Shown here in pieces: positions 20,326 through 28,682 of a DNA stretch of 34,533 nucleotides. The DNA is from an uncultured bacterium (GTDB taxonomy: Bacteria; Patescibacteriota; Gracilibacteria; Absconditabacterales; Absconditicoccaceae). The position numbers and the translations under genes are program-made. The notes under the pieces were generated by a model. It had not been told where the DNA came from. It searched no databases and saw only the letters and a list, made by a program, of their open reading frames with translations. Numbering within the stretch: the first letter of the stretch is position 1; each line of letters starts with the position of its first letter. Location: positions 1 to 34,533 of the forward strand of contig CAMVSQ010000012.1 of assembly GCA_947170225.1 (NCBI GenBank). The letters are read 5' to 3'.

Positions 20326-20649
20326 ATGGAAAATAAAATATCAAAAACATTTCAAGAACAATTTTTGGATGAACTAATCCAAAAGGCTTGATTCGACTCT
20401 GAAAATGCTGATCTTCTCAAAGAAGATTTGAGACCAATTTTGAAAGAAAGAATCATGTTATACATCTACAAAGAAATACAAAATAATCAAAACGATGTAG
20501 ATATGGTCACTCGCTTGCTAAATGAAGAAAAATACGAAGAATTGACGGCTCGTCTACAGTTGATTATCCCAGATTTTGATGATTTTATATACGAAATTTA
20601 TGCCCAATTTGAAGATGAATATCTAGAAAACTTTGCAAACAAACAGTAA
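20326..20649 (+). CDS. Small acidic protein, possible partner of the large protein
   Basis: A 107-residue soluble protein, acidic and helical, ending in a segment rich in Asp, Glu, Tyr and Phe (IIPDFDDFIYEIYAQFEDEY). Only one TGA codon. It resembles the 101-residue protein at 14224 in size, charge and in pairing with a huge neighbour. It starts 50 bases after the 967-residue gene, and the unit closes with a strong terminator. No family recognised. Confidence 0.8.
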
Positions 20650-20666
20650 AAAACATGATAATATAA

Positions 20667-20703
20667 AAGATCCTGCTTTCAAAATTTTTGCAGGATTTTT
20701 TTT
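20667..20703 (+). terminator. Rho-independent terminator of the accessory block
   Basis: ATCCTGC/GCAGGAT stem with a 13-base loop followed by T8, 20-50 bases after the stop of the 107-residue gene. Confidence 0.88.
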
Positions 20704-20749
20704 AATCTTTACTTTACTTTCCAAAAAATTATTATAAACCTATTCTGCT

Positions 20750-20798
20750 GGCTACTGACTGACAGCTAGCGACTGAAAATTTTATTTTATAAAATTTT
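20750..20798. repeat. CTAGCGACTG-type repeat and adjoining palindrome
   Basis: The gap before rlmE holds GCTGGCTACTGACTGACAGC followed by TAGCGACTG. This is a simple imperfect reiteration resembling the palindrome at 25612-25687 and the CGCTAGTTGCTAG end of rlmE. Next comes a perfect 11-base hairpin GAAAATTTTAT/ATAAAATTTTC (20774-20798) ending five bases before the rlmE start. As RNA the hairpin would sit over the ribosome-binding region. Confidence 0.5.
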
Positions 20799-20802
20799 CT
20801 CA

Positions 20803-21447
20803 ATGCACTGAATTTACAACCCATATGATTTCTATTTCAACAAAGCAAAACAGGAGTGATACAAAGCTCGTAGTGTTTTTAAGCTGGAAGAAATTCAAGA
20901 AAAATTCAAAATAATAGATAAAAACACACACAAAGTACTCGATATTGGTTGTGCACCTGGAAGTTGGATGCAATACACTCATTCATTACTCCAAAAAATG
21001 AATGTAAAAGATTTTTCAATTATTTGATTTGATATTAAGGAAAGTACTGTAAATTTGCCGAATGTACATCCTTATGTCCAAGATGTTACAGTGATAGAAA
21101 AAGTAGATGATATATTAGAAAAAGAATGAATTATTCCTTATGATCCAGAAGTAAAAAATTCATGAGTAGATTTTATACAGTCAGATATGGCTCCAAATAC
21201 TGTAGGACACAAATCAGTGGATGCACTTCGTTCTGTTTGATTACTTGAAGAAACCTTGCGAATTTACAAAAAATATTTAAAACCAAATTGAAGGTTTGCT
21301 ATCAAAATTTTTATGTGACCATGATTTGATGAATTTGTAGCAGACCTAAAACAGCATTTTGGATGAAAAAATATAAAAGTCTTTAAACCAAAAGCTTGCC
21401 GTGCTATATCAAAAGAGACATACATAGTCAAAATCGCTAGTTGCTAG
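20803..21447 (+). CDS. rlmE: 23S rRNA 2'-O-methyltransferase, RlmE/FtsJ family
   Basis: A 214-residue Rossmann methyltransferase that puts a 2'-O-methyl on the 23S rRNA A-loop uridine (U2552 in E. coli). The SAM-binding loop is [11 protein letters not shown] near residues 48-58. The K-D-K-E catalytic tetrad is visible: Lys27 in ARSVFK, Asp128 in QSDMAP, Lys168 in FAIKIF, Glu205 in SKETYIV. Length matches the family. The ATG at 20803 gives the usual short N-terminus before the YKARS segment. The last codons (CGCTAGTTGCTAG) overlap the start of a repeat-like sequence, so the C-terminal end of the protein may have been rewritten by a repeat insertion. Confidence 0.93.
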
Positions 21448-21455
21448 ATATCGAT

Positions 21456-21480
21456 GTCATTCTGAACGAAGTGAAGAATA
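21456..21480 (+). repeat. Left end of the GIY-YIG element (copy E)
   Basis: GTCATTCTGAACGAAGTGAA followed by GAATA, matching the left arm of the 4895 palindrome except in the central few bases. Confidence 0.85.
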
Positions 21481-21505
21481 TAAATTTATATAAAAAATTG
21501 TTCAT

Positions 21506-21790
21506 ATGAATATTTATTATGTTTATATAATATCTACAAAAAATAATAAATTAGTTTATATTTGAGTTACAAATAATTTAGAAAGGAGACTTTACGAACA
21601 CAAAAATAAAATAATTGAATAATTTACAAGTAAATATAATATAAATAAACTTGTATATTACGAAGAAACATCTAGTATAAAAGATGCAATAGCTAGAGAA
21701 AAAGAATTAAAATGACGATTAAGAGTAAAGAAAAATAAGTTAATAGAATCTATGAATAAAGATTGGCGTGACTTAGCAGAAAATCGGTAA
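21506..21790 (+). pseudogene. Small GIY-YIG endonuclease with one in-frame TAA at a glycine position
   Basis: A 94-codon frame encoding a stand-alone GIY-YIG nuclease of the YhbQ/UPF0213-like group: YYVYIISTK, then VYIGVTNNLERRLYEHK with the catalytic Arg, then IAREKELKG with the metal-binding Glu, and a C-terminal LIESMNKDWRDL. Two glycines are TGA. At 21620-21622 the frame has TAA, just before FTSKYN, where relatives have Gly (GFTSKY). A single G-to-A change in a TGA(Gly) codon gives TAA, so this is most simply a nonsense mutation that is possible only in a code 25 genome. The rest of the frame is intact, so inactivation is recent or the TAA is a sequence error. Confidence 0.8.
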
Positions 21791-21793
21791 GTT

Positions 21794-21819
21794 ATATTCT
21801 TCGTTTCACTCAGAATGAC
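21794..21819 (-). repeat. Right end of the GIY-YIG element (copy F)
   Basis: The minus strand reads GTCATTCTGAGTGAAACGAA followed by GAATA, which is identical in its first 20 bases to the left arm of the 4895 palindrome. It ends 29 bases before the ychF start, so element material forms part of the ychF leader. Confidence 0.87.
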
Positions 21820-21848
21820 AAAACAATTTACTTTTATACAATTTTTCC

Positions 21849-22955
21849 ATGAAAATCTGAATAGTTTGATTACCAAATGTCTGAAAATCTACATTGTTTA
21901 ATGCATTGACAAATTCGTACTCTGCACCCGCAGAAAATTTTCCATTTTGTACAATCGAACCAAATGTTGGTATCGTAGATGTTAAAGATCCTAGAGTAGA
22001 AAAACTAGCAGAACTTTCAAATAGCAAAAAAACCGTTTTTGCAAATATTGAATTTGTAGATATTGCAGGACTTGTTCGTTGAGCAGGAAAATGAGAATGA
22101 CTTGGAAATCAATTTTTGGCAAATATCCGTGAAGTTGATGCGATAGTTCAGGTTCTTCGTTATTTCAAGGACAGTGATGTTGTCCATGTGGAGTGAGAAG
22201 TTGATCCAGTTAGAGATGTAGAAATTATAAATTCAGAATTAGCTTTTTCAGATTTGGAAAGGATAGATAGGATTTTGCCATGATTACAAAAAAGAGCACA
22301 AAGCACATGAGATAAATTTGTAAAAAGAGAAGCTGAACTTTTGGCAAAAATCCAAAAGACATTGGAAGAGTGAAAATTGGCAAATACAATAAAAAATGAA
22401 TTTACTCCAGATGATGAAAAAGTATTGAGGACATACGGTTTCTTTACACTCAAACCATTTATCTATGCAATAAATATCTGACAAGACGATATAAAAAACA
22501 AAGATACAATCCAAGCGGAATTCCAAGCAAAATTAAATGCACCAGTAGTGATTGTCTGTGCAAAAATAGAATCTGAGATGATGTGAATGTCCACAGCAGA
22601 AAAGTTAGAATTTCAGACAGAACTTTTGGAAATCCAAGATCAATCAAAAATACCAACTCTTGACGATTTGATTTGATTAGCATTTGATACTGTGGGACTT
22701 ATGTACTATTTCACCACTGGAGAAAAAGAGACTAAAGCTTGGACAATCAAAAAATGATCTACAGCACCACAAGCAGCTGGAGCAATCCATACGGATTTTG
22801 AGAGATGATTCATCAAAGCTGAAGTAATAAATTACGATGAATTTGTAGAACTATGAAGCCGACCAAAAGCAAAAGAAAAATGAAAAGTCAGGCTTGAATG
22901 AAAAGAATATATTGTCCAAGATGGAGACATCATGGTATTTAAATTTAATGTGTAA
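21849..22955 (+). CDS. ychF: Redox-regulated ATPase/GTPase YchF (OLA1 family)
   Basis: A 368-residue P-loop protein of the Obg-related group that binds ribosomes and prefers ATP. G1 is GLPNVGKST at residues 7-15, with Gly7 and Gly12 both TGA. The switch/G3 region is DIAGLVRGAGKGEGLGNQF, with several TGA glycines. A coiled-coil insertion covers about 140-190. The C-terminal TGS domain holds [29 protein letters not shown] and [11 protein letters not shown]. The length matches the family (363-370). The start is the ATG at 21849. It stands alone with a strong terminator behind it. Confidence 0.96.
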
Positions 22956-22968
22956 ATTAAACATACAT

Positions 22969-22995
22969 AAGTCACACATTTGTGTGACTTTTTTA
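22969..22995 (+). terminator. Rho-independent terminator of ychF
   Basis: AAGTCACACA/TGTGTGACTT with a two-base loop and T6, 14 bases after the stop. Confidence 0.9.
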
Positions 22996-23036
22996 TTAAC
23001 AAAAATAAGCTAAAAAAATTTTTGCTTAATTTGTTC

Positions 23037-23096
23037 TTGACATTACTGTTTCAATAATTATACATTATTGTATCAAATGTGAAAATTTACATTTGT
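23037..23096 (+). promoter_or_regulatory. Promoter and leader hairpin of the sigma-4/HARE gene
   Basis: TTGACA (23037-23042), 16 bases, TATACA (23059-23064). The start should fall near 23071, leaving a leader of about 85 bases that contains the hairpin CAAATGT/ACATTTG (about 23075-23096). The leader may carry regulation, but nothing more specific is visible. Confidence 0.65.
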
Positions 23097-23154
23097 GTTT
23101 CTATTGTTTTTCTTTTATAAGATAATAGGTAAGTAAATGAATTTCCACGTAAAA

Positions 23155-24225
23155 ATGGACGACAAAAAACTTAGAGTAGATATAGAGGCTACAAATTTAA
23201 AAGACATATTGATCTACTGCAAGCCAAAAGAAAGGCTTGTGCTTATGAAAAAGTTTGGATTAAATGGAGAAAAATGAGTTCCTCTTCAAAGGATATGAAA
23301 GGAATACAATTTAACTAGGGAAAGAATTAGACAAATAGAAACACAAGCACTTATGAGATTTAGGAGATTGATCGTTTGAAATGACACCTATATGGACGTT
23401 TTGCAAGAAGCAAAAAAAGTATTAGATGCACAGTGATGATTTTTGGTAGAGGATTCATTGGTGTCCAAGTTGGTAAACAAAAATATGTTTAAATTTACTA
23501 GACAAGAACTGAAATTGATATTGGTATCAGATTTTGATGTGTCATACCTAAAAAGAAACAAATATTTGGACAAAGCATTTTATTTGGAACCATTGTATGA
23601 AGACCTTTTGACTAGGACGACTTTGTTTGTCCAAGATTATTTCAAAAAAAGATGATCTTCTCAAGATGTATACGAATTTATTTGATACCTTAGAGAAAAC
23701 TTTGCAAAAGATTTCAAAGAAATATCATACCTAAAAAATGATTTGTTTTATATAAATTTCTTTGAATCTATCAAGGAAATGTCCGTATTTGACTGAAAGA
23801 TTTGATTACCAGAGTTTGAGGATGTTAATCCCAAAACAATCAAATTGAAAATGCTTTATACAATGAGAAGAGTAAATAAGCCTATCCATTACCAAGAATT
23901 ACCTACAAGGATTATGGAGCGATTCCCAAAAAAATCAGTAAAATTAAATACAATACACAATGAATTAGTAAAAAATAATGATGTATTTGTCAATTTATGA
24001 CTTTGAATATACTGATTAAAAGAGCGATGATACGAATGATGACAGGTAAAAGACATATTGATTAGGATATTTGAAAAACACGATAGACCTATGAATGTAA
24101 AAGAGTTGTGCAGAGAAATGCTAAAAGAAAAAATGGTAAGCCCAAATACAGTTATGTTAAATCTCCAAAAATACAAAGATTTGTTTATCAGAGTAGAAAA
24201 AGGAATATATACACTAAACAAATAG
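23155..24225 (+). CDS. Sigma-70 region 4 protein with C-terminal HARE-HTH domains
   Basis: A 356-residue DNA-binding protein. Residues 24-75 match sigma region 4 (RERLVLMKKFGLNGE, then NLTRERIRQIETQALMRFRR), the helix-turn-helix that reads the -35 box. There is no region 2, so it cannot act as a full sigma factor. The middle (about 85-245) is helical and unrecognised. The C-terminus has two consecutive segments like HARE-HTH domains (PIHYQELPTRIMERF and RPMNVKELCREMLKE, each followed by a Tyr/Gly beta wing such as GIYTLNK). That domain is also found in the RNA polymerase delta subunit. I infer a transcription regulator that touches the polymerase or the -35 region. It has its own promoter and terminator. 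Confidence 0.85.
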
Positions 24226-24247
24226 TTGATAGTAAGCTAAAATATAG

Positions 24248-24280
24248 AAAAAGTCGTGAGCTGAATTTCACGACTTTTTT
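24248..24280. terminator. Bidirectional rho-independent terminator
   Basis: AAAAAGTCGTGA/TCACGACTTTTTT with an 8-base loop. It serves the sigma-4/HARE gene on the plus strand and the antiporter gene on the minus strand, whose stop is at 24304. Confidence 0.88.
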
Positions 24281-24303
24281 GGTTCAAAGAATTTATTACA
24301 GTT

Positions 24304-25497
24304 TTAGATTCCTAATAGCCCCATAAAAAATGTAGGACTTGCTTGAAAAGCCAAAACTAAAATGGAAATGATCAACAAAATACATCATTCAACTCTAGAA
24401 AGTTTCCATCATCTTCTCATAAACAAAACTATTATCAGCATAGTGAAAAATAATAACATAAACGAAAATGAAGTATCTTGCATCAAATGTGCGATTCAAC
24501 TACACTCTCCTGAAGAAAGTAAACAAACAGGAGATAGTGTAATTGGCGTGATTGTGGCACTTATTCCAATAATTCCAAGTGTATTAAAAATATTTGACCC
24601 GACTAAATTTCCCACTCACATATCATATTTTTTTTTCAAAACTGCAGTCACGGTGGTTGCCAGTTCTGGCAAACTTGTTCATGCTGCAATTATCGTGGCT
24701 CATATCGCCCATTGTGACATACCAAAATGTTCGGCAATAAACACGGCTGCATCTACCACAGTATCAGAAGCCAAGACCAAAAGTCAGAGGCTAGCAACCA
24801 GTTTTGTCACATTTAGTAGCATCATTTTTGATCACTTTTTTTTGCTTTGTAGTATAGACAGCACAAAAAGTATCGCTAATACTCATATAAATATTGCACT
24901 AAAAGTTCACAATCCAAACGAGATATCAAAAGCTCAATTTGCAGAATCTATGTGTATTACTGACAAAATTACCGTACAAACAAAAAGATATACAAAATTT
25001 TTTATTTCTGGTAAAGAAATTTCACTATCCTCTTCTGTAGGAGCTTCCTTTTTTATCCACAAATACGCGTTGTATCATACCAAAAAACATAGCAAAAGTA
25101 TTCAGTTTCGTCTATATATCTGTCCATCTCGAAGCATCCAAAATATCAATCCAGTGATCAGCAATAAAAATAGTCAGTCTCTGTAAACCAATTTTTTTGG
25201 TATAATTACAGGTATAGCCAGAGCAGAAATAGACAAAATTATTCACAAATTAAAAATATTTGATCAAATAATATTTCCAATAGACAATGATCAGCTATGA
25301 TTTATAGCAGCCATACCAGACAAAAACAATTCTGGAGCAGATGTTCAAATAGACAAAATTGTCAATCCTATAAACAAAGGAGATAACTTAAAAAATTTAG
25401 CAATTCTGACACTGGAATTTACCAATTTGTCAGCAGAAAATCCAAGTAAAACTAATCAAACAATCAATAAAATAATAGCTCGAATCATATTTATCAT
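24304..25497 (-). CDS. Calcium/sodium:cation antiporter (CaCA superfamily, YrbG-like)
   Basis: A 397-residue integral membrane protein with about ten or eleven hydrophobic helices and the two inverted alpha repeats of the CaCA superfamily. Repeat 1 has GTSAPE with Glu56 and GNIIGSNIFN. Repeat 2 has GTSLPE with Glu278 and GNLVGSNIFN. The paired acidic residues bind the cations. A short acidic cytoplasmic loop (EAPTEEDSE) lies between the halves. The usual role is to export Ca2+ or exchange it for Na+ or H+; the ion cannot be decided here. The start is uncertain: I chose the ATG at 25497, with a second ATG three codons later and a TTG further upstream. A 274-codon standard-code frame on the opposite strand (24362-25186) is a shadow of this gene. 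Confidence 0.93.
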
Positions 25498-25611
25498 AAT
25501 TCAAATAAATCCACTATATAATGGCAATTTAAAATGAAAAAGCAATAAGAATTATATTTTTTTGCAATAATTTGTTGTTTTTTGTCCTGAAAAGGTTATT
25601 TTATATTAGTC

Positions 25612-25687
25612 TATAGTCTCTAGATACTAGTCGCTAGTAAAAAATTTTGTAAGCAAGCGACAATATACTAGTGACTAGAGACCTATA
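25612..25687. repeat. Long palindrome of the CTAGTCGCTAG type
   Basis: The left arm TATAGTCTCTAG-AT-ACTAGT pairs with the right arm ACTAGT-GA-CTAGAGAC-CTATA. An inner stem GTCGCT/AGCGAC closes an AT-rich loop. It lies in the 213-base divergent gap between the antiporter gene and glycyl-tRNA synthetase. The rest of that gap is AT-rich and shows no feature I can support. The sequence resembles the direct repeats at 20750-20773, so this is probably a second small repeat family in the genome. Confidence 0.65.
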
Positions 25688-25710
25688 TTTATCCTTAATT
25701 CTTAATTATT

Positions 25711-27135
25711 ATGTGATTTTCATTAGACACAATTGTATCTTGGGCAAAAAGAAAATGATTTGTTTATCCAAATTCAGAAATTTATGGCGGACTTGCAAAT
25801 GCTCGAGATTTCGGACCTTATGGATCTAAATTGAAAAAAAATATTGCTGATATTTGGGTAAAGCATTTTACTCAAGAGAGAGATGATATGGTTTTCATGG
25901 ATACTGCAATAATTGCACATCCGACTACTTGGAAAGCTAGTGGACATTTGGCTTCATTTTCTGATGCACTTATTGACGACAAGCAAACAGGGCAGAGATT
26001 CCGTGCAGACAAAATCATAGAAGATTTTTTTGAGTCAAAGAGAGATTGAATGACTGATGATGAATTAGCTGAAAAATATTGAGTCCCAAATTTATCTCCA
26101 GAATCTTGGGGAAATGACTGAATGAGAGATTTCATAATAAAAAATATTCCAAACAATCCTGACACAGGAAAAATCGCAGAATGGACTGACTGTAGAAACT
26201 TCAATTTAATGCTTGATACTCATCTGTGACCTGTAGCAAATGATGCAAGCAAAGTTTACATGAGACCTGAGACTTGCCAATCTCTATTCACAGATTTCAA
26301 AGCGGTATTAGATACCACTAGATCTAGGATCCCATTTGGATTAGCTCAGATATGAAAAGCATTTAGAAATGAAATCACACCAGGACAATTCCTGTACAGG
26401 ACGAGAGAATTTGAACAAATGGAAATTGAATATTTTGTAGAAGACAATGAAGAGATAGCAATGAAAGCTTACAATCAATGGAAAGAAGATTGTATGAATT
26501 ACTGGACAAATGTGGTTTGAATCAGCTCTGACCATTTGAGATTCAAAGATCATGAAAAATTAGCACACTATGCAAAAGCTGCTACAGATGTAGAATATCT
26601 ATATCCACGAGGATTTGGAGAAATTCAGTGAATCCACAATAGATCAAATTTTGATTTAACTCAACATCAAAATGAATCGTGAAAAGATATGCAGTATTCA
26701 GATCCATATACATGAAAGAGATACATCCCACGATGTATTGAAGCTTCATTTGGACTTGGAAGACAGGTAATGGTAGTGATGCTTGAGTTCTACGATGAAG
26801 AAGAATTGGAATGATGAGATAGTCGTGTAGTAGTGAGATTTCCAAAGAAATTAGCACCAGTGAAATTCGCTATCTTGCCGCTTGTAAAGAAAGATGAAAA
26901 ACAAGTAGAAATTGCAAAAAAGATTTTCAAAGATTTGACTAAACAGTTTGCTTGTGAGTATGATGACAATTGAGCAATCGGAAAAAGATATAGGAGACAA
27001 GATGAAATTTGAACTCCATATTGTATCACAGTAGATCAGCAAAGTTGTGAAGATGGAGAAACTGTGACTATCAGAGATAGAGATACTATGGAACAAAAAA
27101 GAATAAAAATTTCAGAAATAGCTGATATGATGTAA
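25711..27135 (+). CDS. glyQS: Glycyl-tRNA synthetase, dimeric class II type
   Basis: A 474-residue enzyme that charges tRNA-Gly. The N-terminus has the family landmark [14 protein letters not shown]. It is followed by the insertion segment [14 protein letters not shown]. Motif 2 is [25 protein letters not shown] split as [13 protein letters not shown] and EFEQMEIE. Motif 3 is [15 protein letters not shown]. The C-terminal anticodon-binding domain holds [17 protein letters not shown]-like helices and [21 protein letters not shown] split as [18 protein letters not shown]. The single-chain alpha2 type fits its length. In this organism the enzyme must also charge the UGA-reading tRNA-Gly, so it is a key partner of the altered code. 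The second codon is TGA. smpB follows after 10 bases in the same transcript. Confidence 0.96.
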
Positions 27136-27145
27136 TAAAGTTTAA

Positions 27146-27601
27146 ATGAAAATAATTAGCAAAAATAAAATAGCATACCATGATTACTCTTTTGAGAAAG
27201 ACTACGAAGTAGGAATAATTTTGAAGTGACATGAAGTTAAGTCTATCAAATCCGGTCAGGTGAATTTGAAAGATTCTGTAATTAGGATTCAAAATAGGGA
27301 ATTACGAATCAAAAATATGGATGTACCACTTTACAAGATGACTTCTCCAAATCTTGTTCCTTGATATAATCCAAAATGAGATAGAAAACTCCTTATTACA
27401 AAAAGAGAATTAGCAAAAATTTCGGCATTGACTGATAAGCCGTGAAATGTAATAATTCCTTTGGAAATCTATATAAACAATAGATGATTTTTGAAGCTAA
27501 AAATCTGAGTTGGAAAGCTGATGAGAAAAGTAGAAAAAAAACAAATTTTGAAAGAAAAAGATATCCAAAAGCAGATGGATAGAGAAATGAGAAATTATTA
27601 G
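27146..27601 (+). CDS. smpB: SsrA-binding protein SmpB
   Basis: A 151-residue tmRNA partner for ribosome rescue. Family blocks are in order: NKIAYHDYSFEKDYEVG, LKGHEVKSIKSGQVNLKDS, then LLITKRELAKI and the KLKIGVGKLMRKVEKK region. The C-terminal tail is basic (KEKDIQKQMDREMRNY) and enters the mRNA channel. Six glycines are TGA and three GGN. It starts 10 bases after glyQS, so the two are cotranscribed. It converges with the glycosyltransferase gene, the stops being 15 bases apart with no hairpin between. Rescue of stalled ribosomes may matter more where UGA decoding depends on one tRNA; that is inference. Confidence 0.96.
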
Positions 27602-27616
27602 AAAAATAATTAAATT

Positions 27617-28651
27617 TTACCTAAAAAATATTTTTTTATAAATCAAATTTTTCACTATATTAAAAGCATTACTGATTTTTTGTCATTTAGACATTGAGTA
27701 GTCAGAGTAAATTACTACAATAGGTACTTCTTTATATCTTATTTTTTTTGATTTAATTATATCCAATATTTCAGAAGCATGTTCCATCCTATTCATAGTG
27801 ATATGGATTTTATCCAATGTTTCTTTTTTCATCATTCTATATCCATTGTGTGTATCTGTTAGCTTGATTCAGCTAAACACTCTAGTAAACAGTATTCCAA
27901 GCTTCAGTGTTACTTTTTTTGATTTTGGCATGTTTATTGTTGAACCAAGGAATCTTGATCAAAGGACAATCTCTAATTGGGGATCTTCTTTGAAAGCTCT
28001 TTGAAACTCTCCCAAATCTTCCAATCTGTGTTGTCCATCAGAATCAAAATGAACAACATATTTTATTTTATCTCAAAATCTTCTGACATATTCAGCCCCA
28101 GTTTCCAGTCATCATCACTGTCATAAATTTACAATATGTTTGATCGTGACAATTGGTTTTCATTTGTATTTTTTATGTAATTTTTTCGTTAAATCTCAGT
28201 TTTTACCATCATCGATAAGTATTACCGAATATCATTTGTCCAATATTTTTCCAATTACAGGTATTGGAGCTTCATTTTCACCATAAGCTGGCATGATAAA
28301 TACAGTATCTGTGTTTCACAAATTTCATTCAGCTTGAGATATAGAAATTTCTCTAATTATTTGTGTATTTTTTAAATCATTTCTATTTAGTTTGTTTAAT
28401 AGTGAAACATAGGAATAGGCAAGCAACACAATTGATCAATAAACCACTAAATCAGCTCATCTAGCTACTCAAAAAAAGTTTCCAAATCTGTCTAATGTGG
28501 CTCAATTTACAGCGAATAATATCAAAGTTCAAGCTCCAAGCACAAAAACTATTAGGTGTAGTGCATTTAATTTTTTGCGTTTAAATAAATCAATGCCAAA
28601 AAAAACAAATATTATAGAGACAAATATTATCATAAACTGTAATGGCGTCAT
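27617..28651 (-). CDS. Membrane glycosyltransferase, DUF2304 fused to GT2
   Basis: A 344-residue protein. Residues 1-95 hold three membrane helices (MTPLQFMIIFVSIIFVFFG and on) ending in LLAYSYVSLLNKLN, the layout of DUF2304. Residues about 117-344 are a GT-A glycosyltransferase family 2 domain: FIMPAYGENEAPI, VILIDDG, HIVNLGQGGGLETGAEY, and the metal-binding DxD-like VVHFDSDGQHRLED. The later segments LGSRFLG and DTHNGYRMM are also typical of GT2 enzymes of the dolichol-phosphate mannosyltransferase type. DUF2304 and GT2 are usually separate neighbouring genes; here they are one chain. It likely makes a lipid-linked sugar at the membrane. It starts 31 bases after galE and is probably in its operon. 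Confidence 0.9.
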
Positions 28652-28682
28652 ACTGGAAATCTACATTAATATATAAAATTTA

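Larger units (their letters stand above)
21456..21819. mobile_element. GIY-YIG nuclease element bounded by inverted repeats
   Basis: A 364-base unit lies between rlmE and ychF. The left end is GTCATTCTGAACGAAGTGAA followed by GAATA (21456-21480). The right end is its reverse complement with few changes (21794-21819). A single small GIY-YIG gene fills the space between. The same end sequences occur in the window without cargo (4895-4960, and decayed at 3996-4080) and as single halves (6093, 8351). I infer that the repeats are the ends of this element, in the manner of REP sequences and their RAYT transposases but with a different nuclease. No target duplication is visible. Confidence 0.6.

Noticed and set aside
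20089-20350. Overlapping minus-strand frames rich in Phe and Cys
   Set aside because: Antisense shadows of the end of the 967-residue gene; no start context or family match.
24362-25186. 274-codon ATG-started frame on the plus strand, the second-longest standard-code frame in the window
   Set aside because: The minus strand under code 25 encodes a complete CaCA antiporter with both GTSxPE and GSNIFN repeats over the same bases. The plus frame has no recognisable family features.
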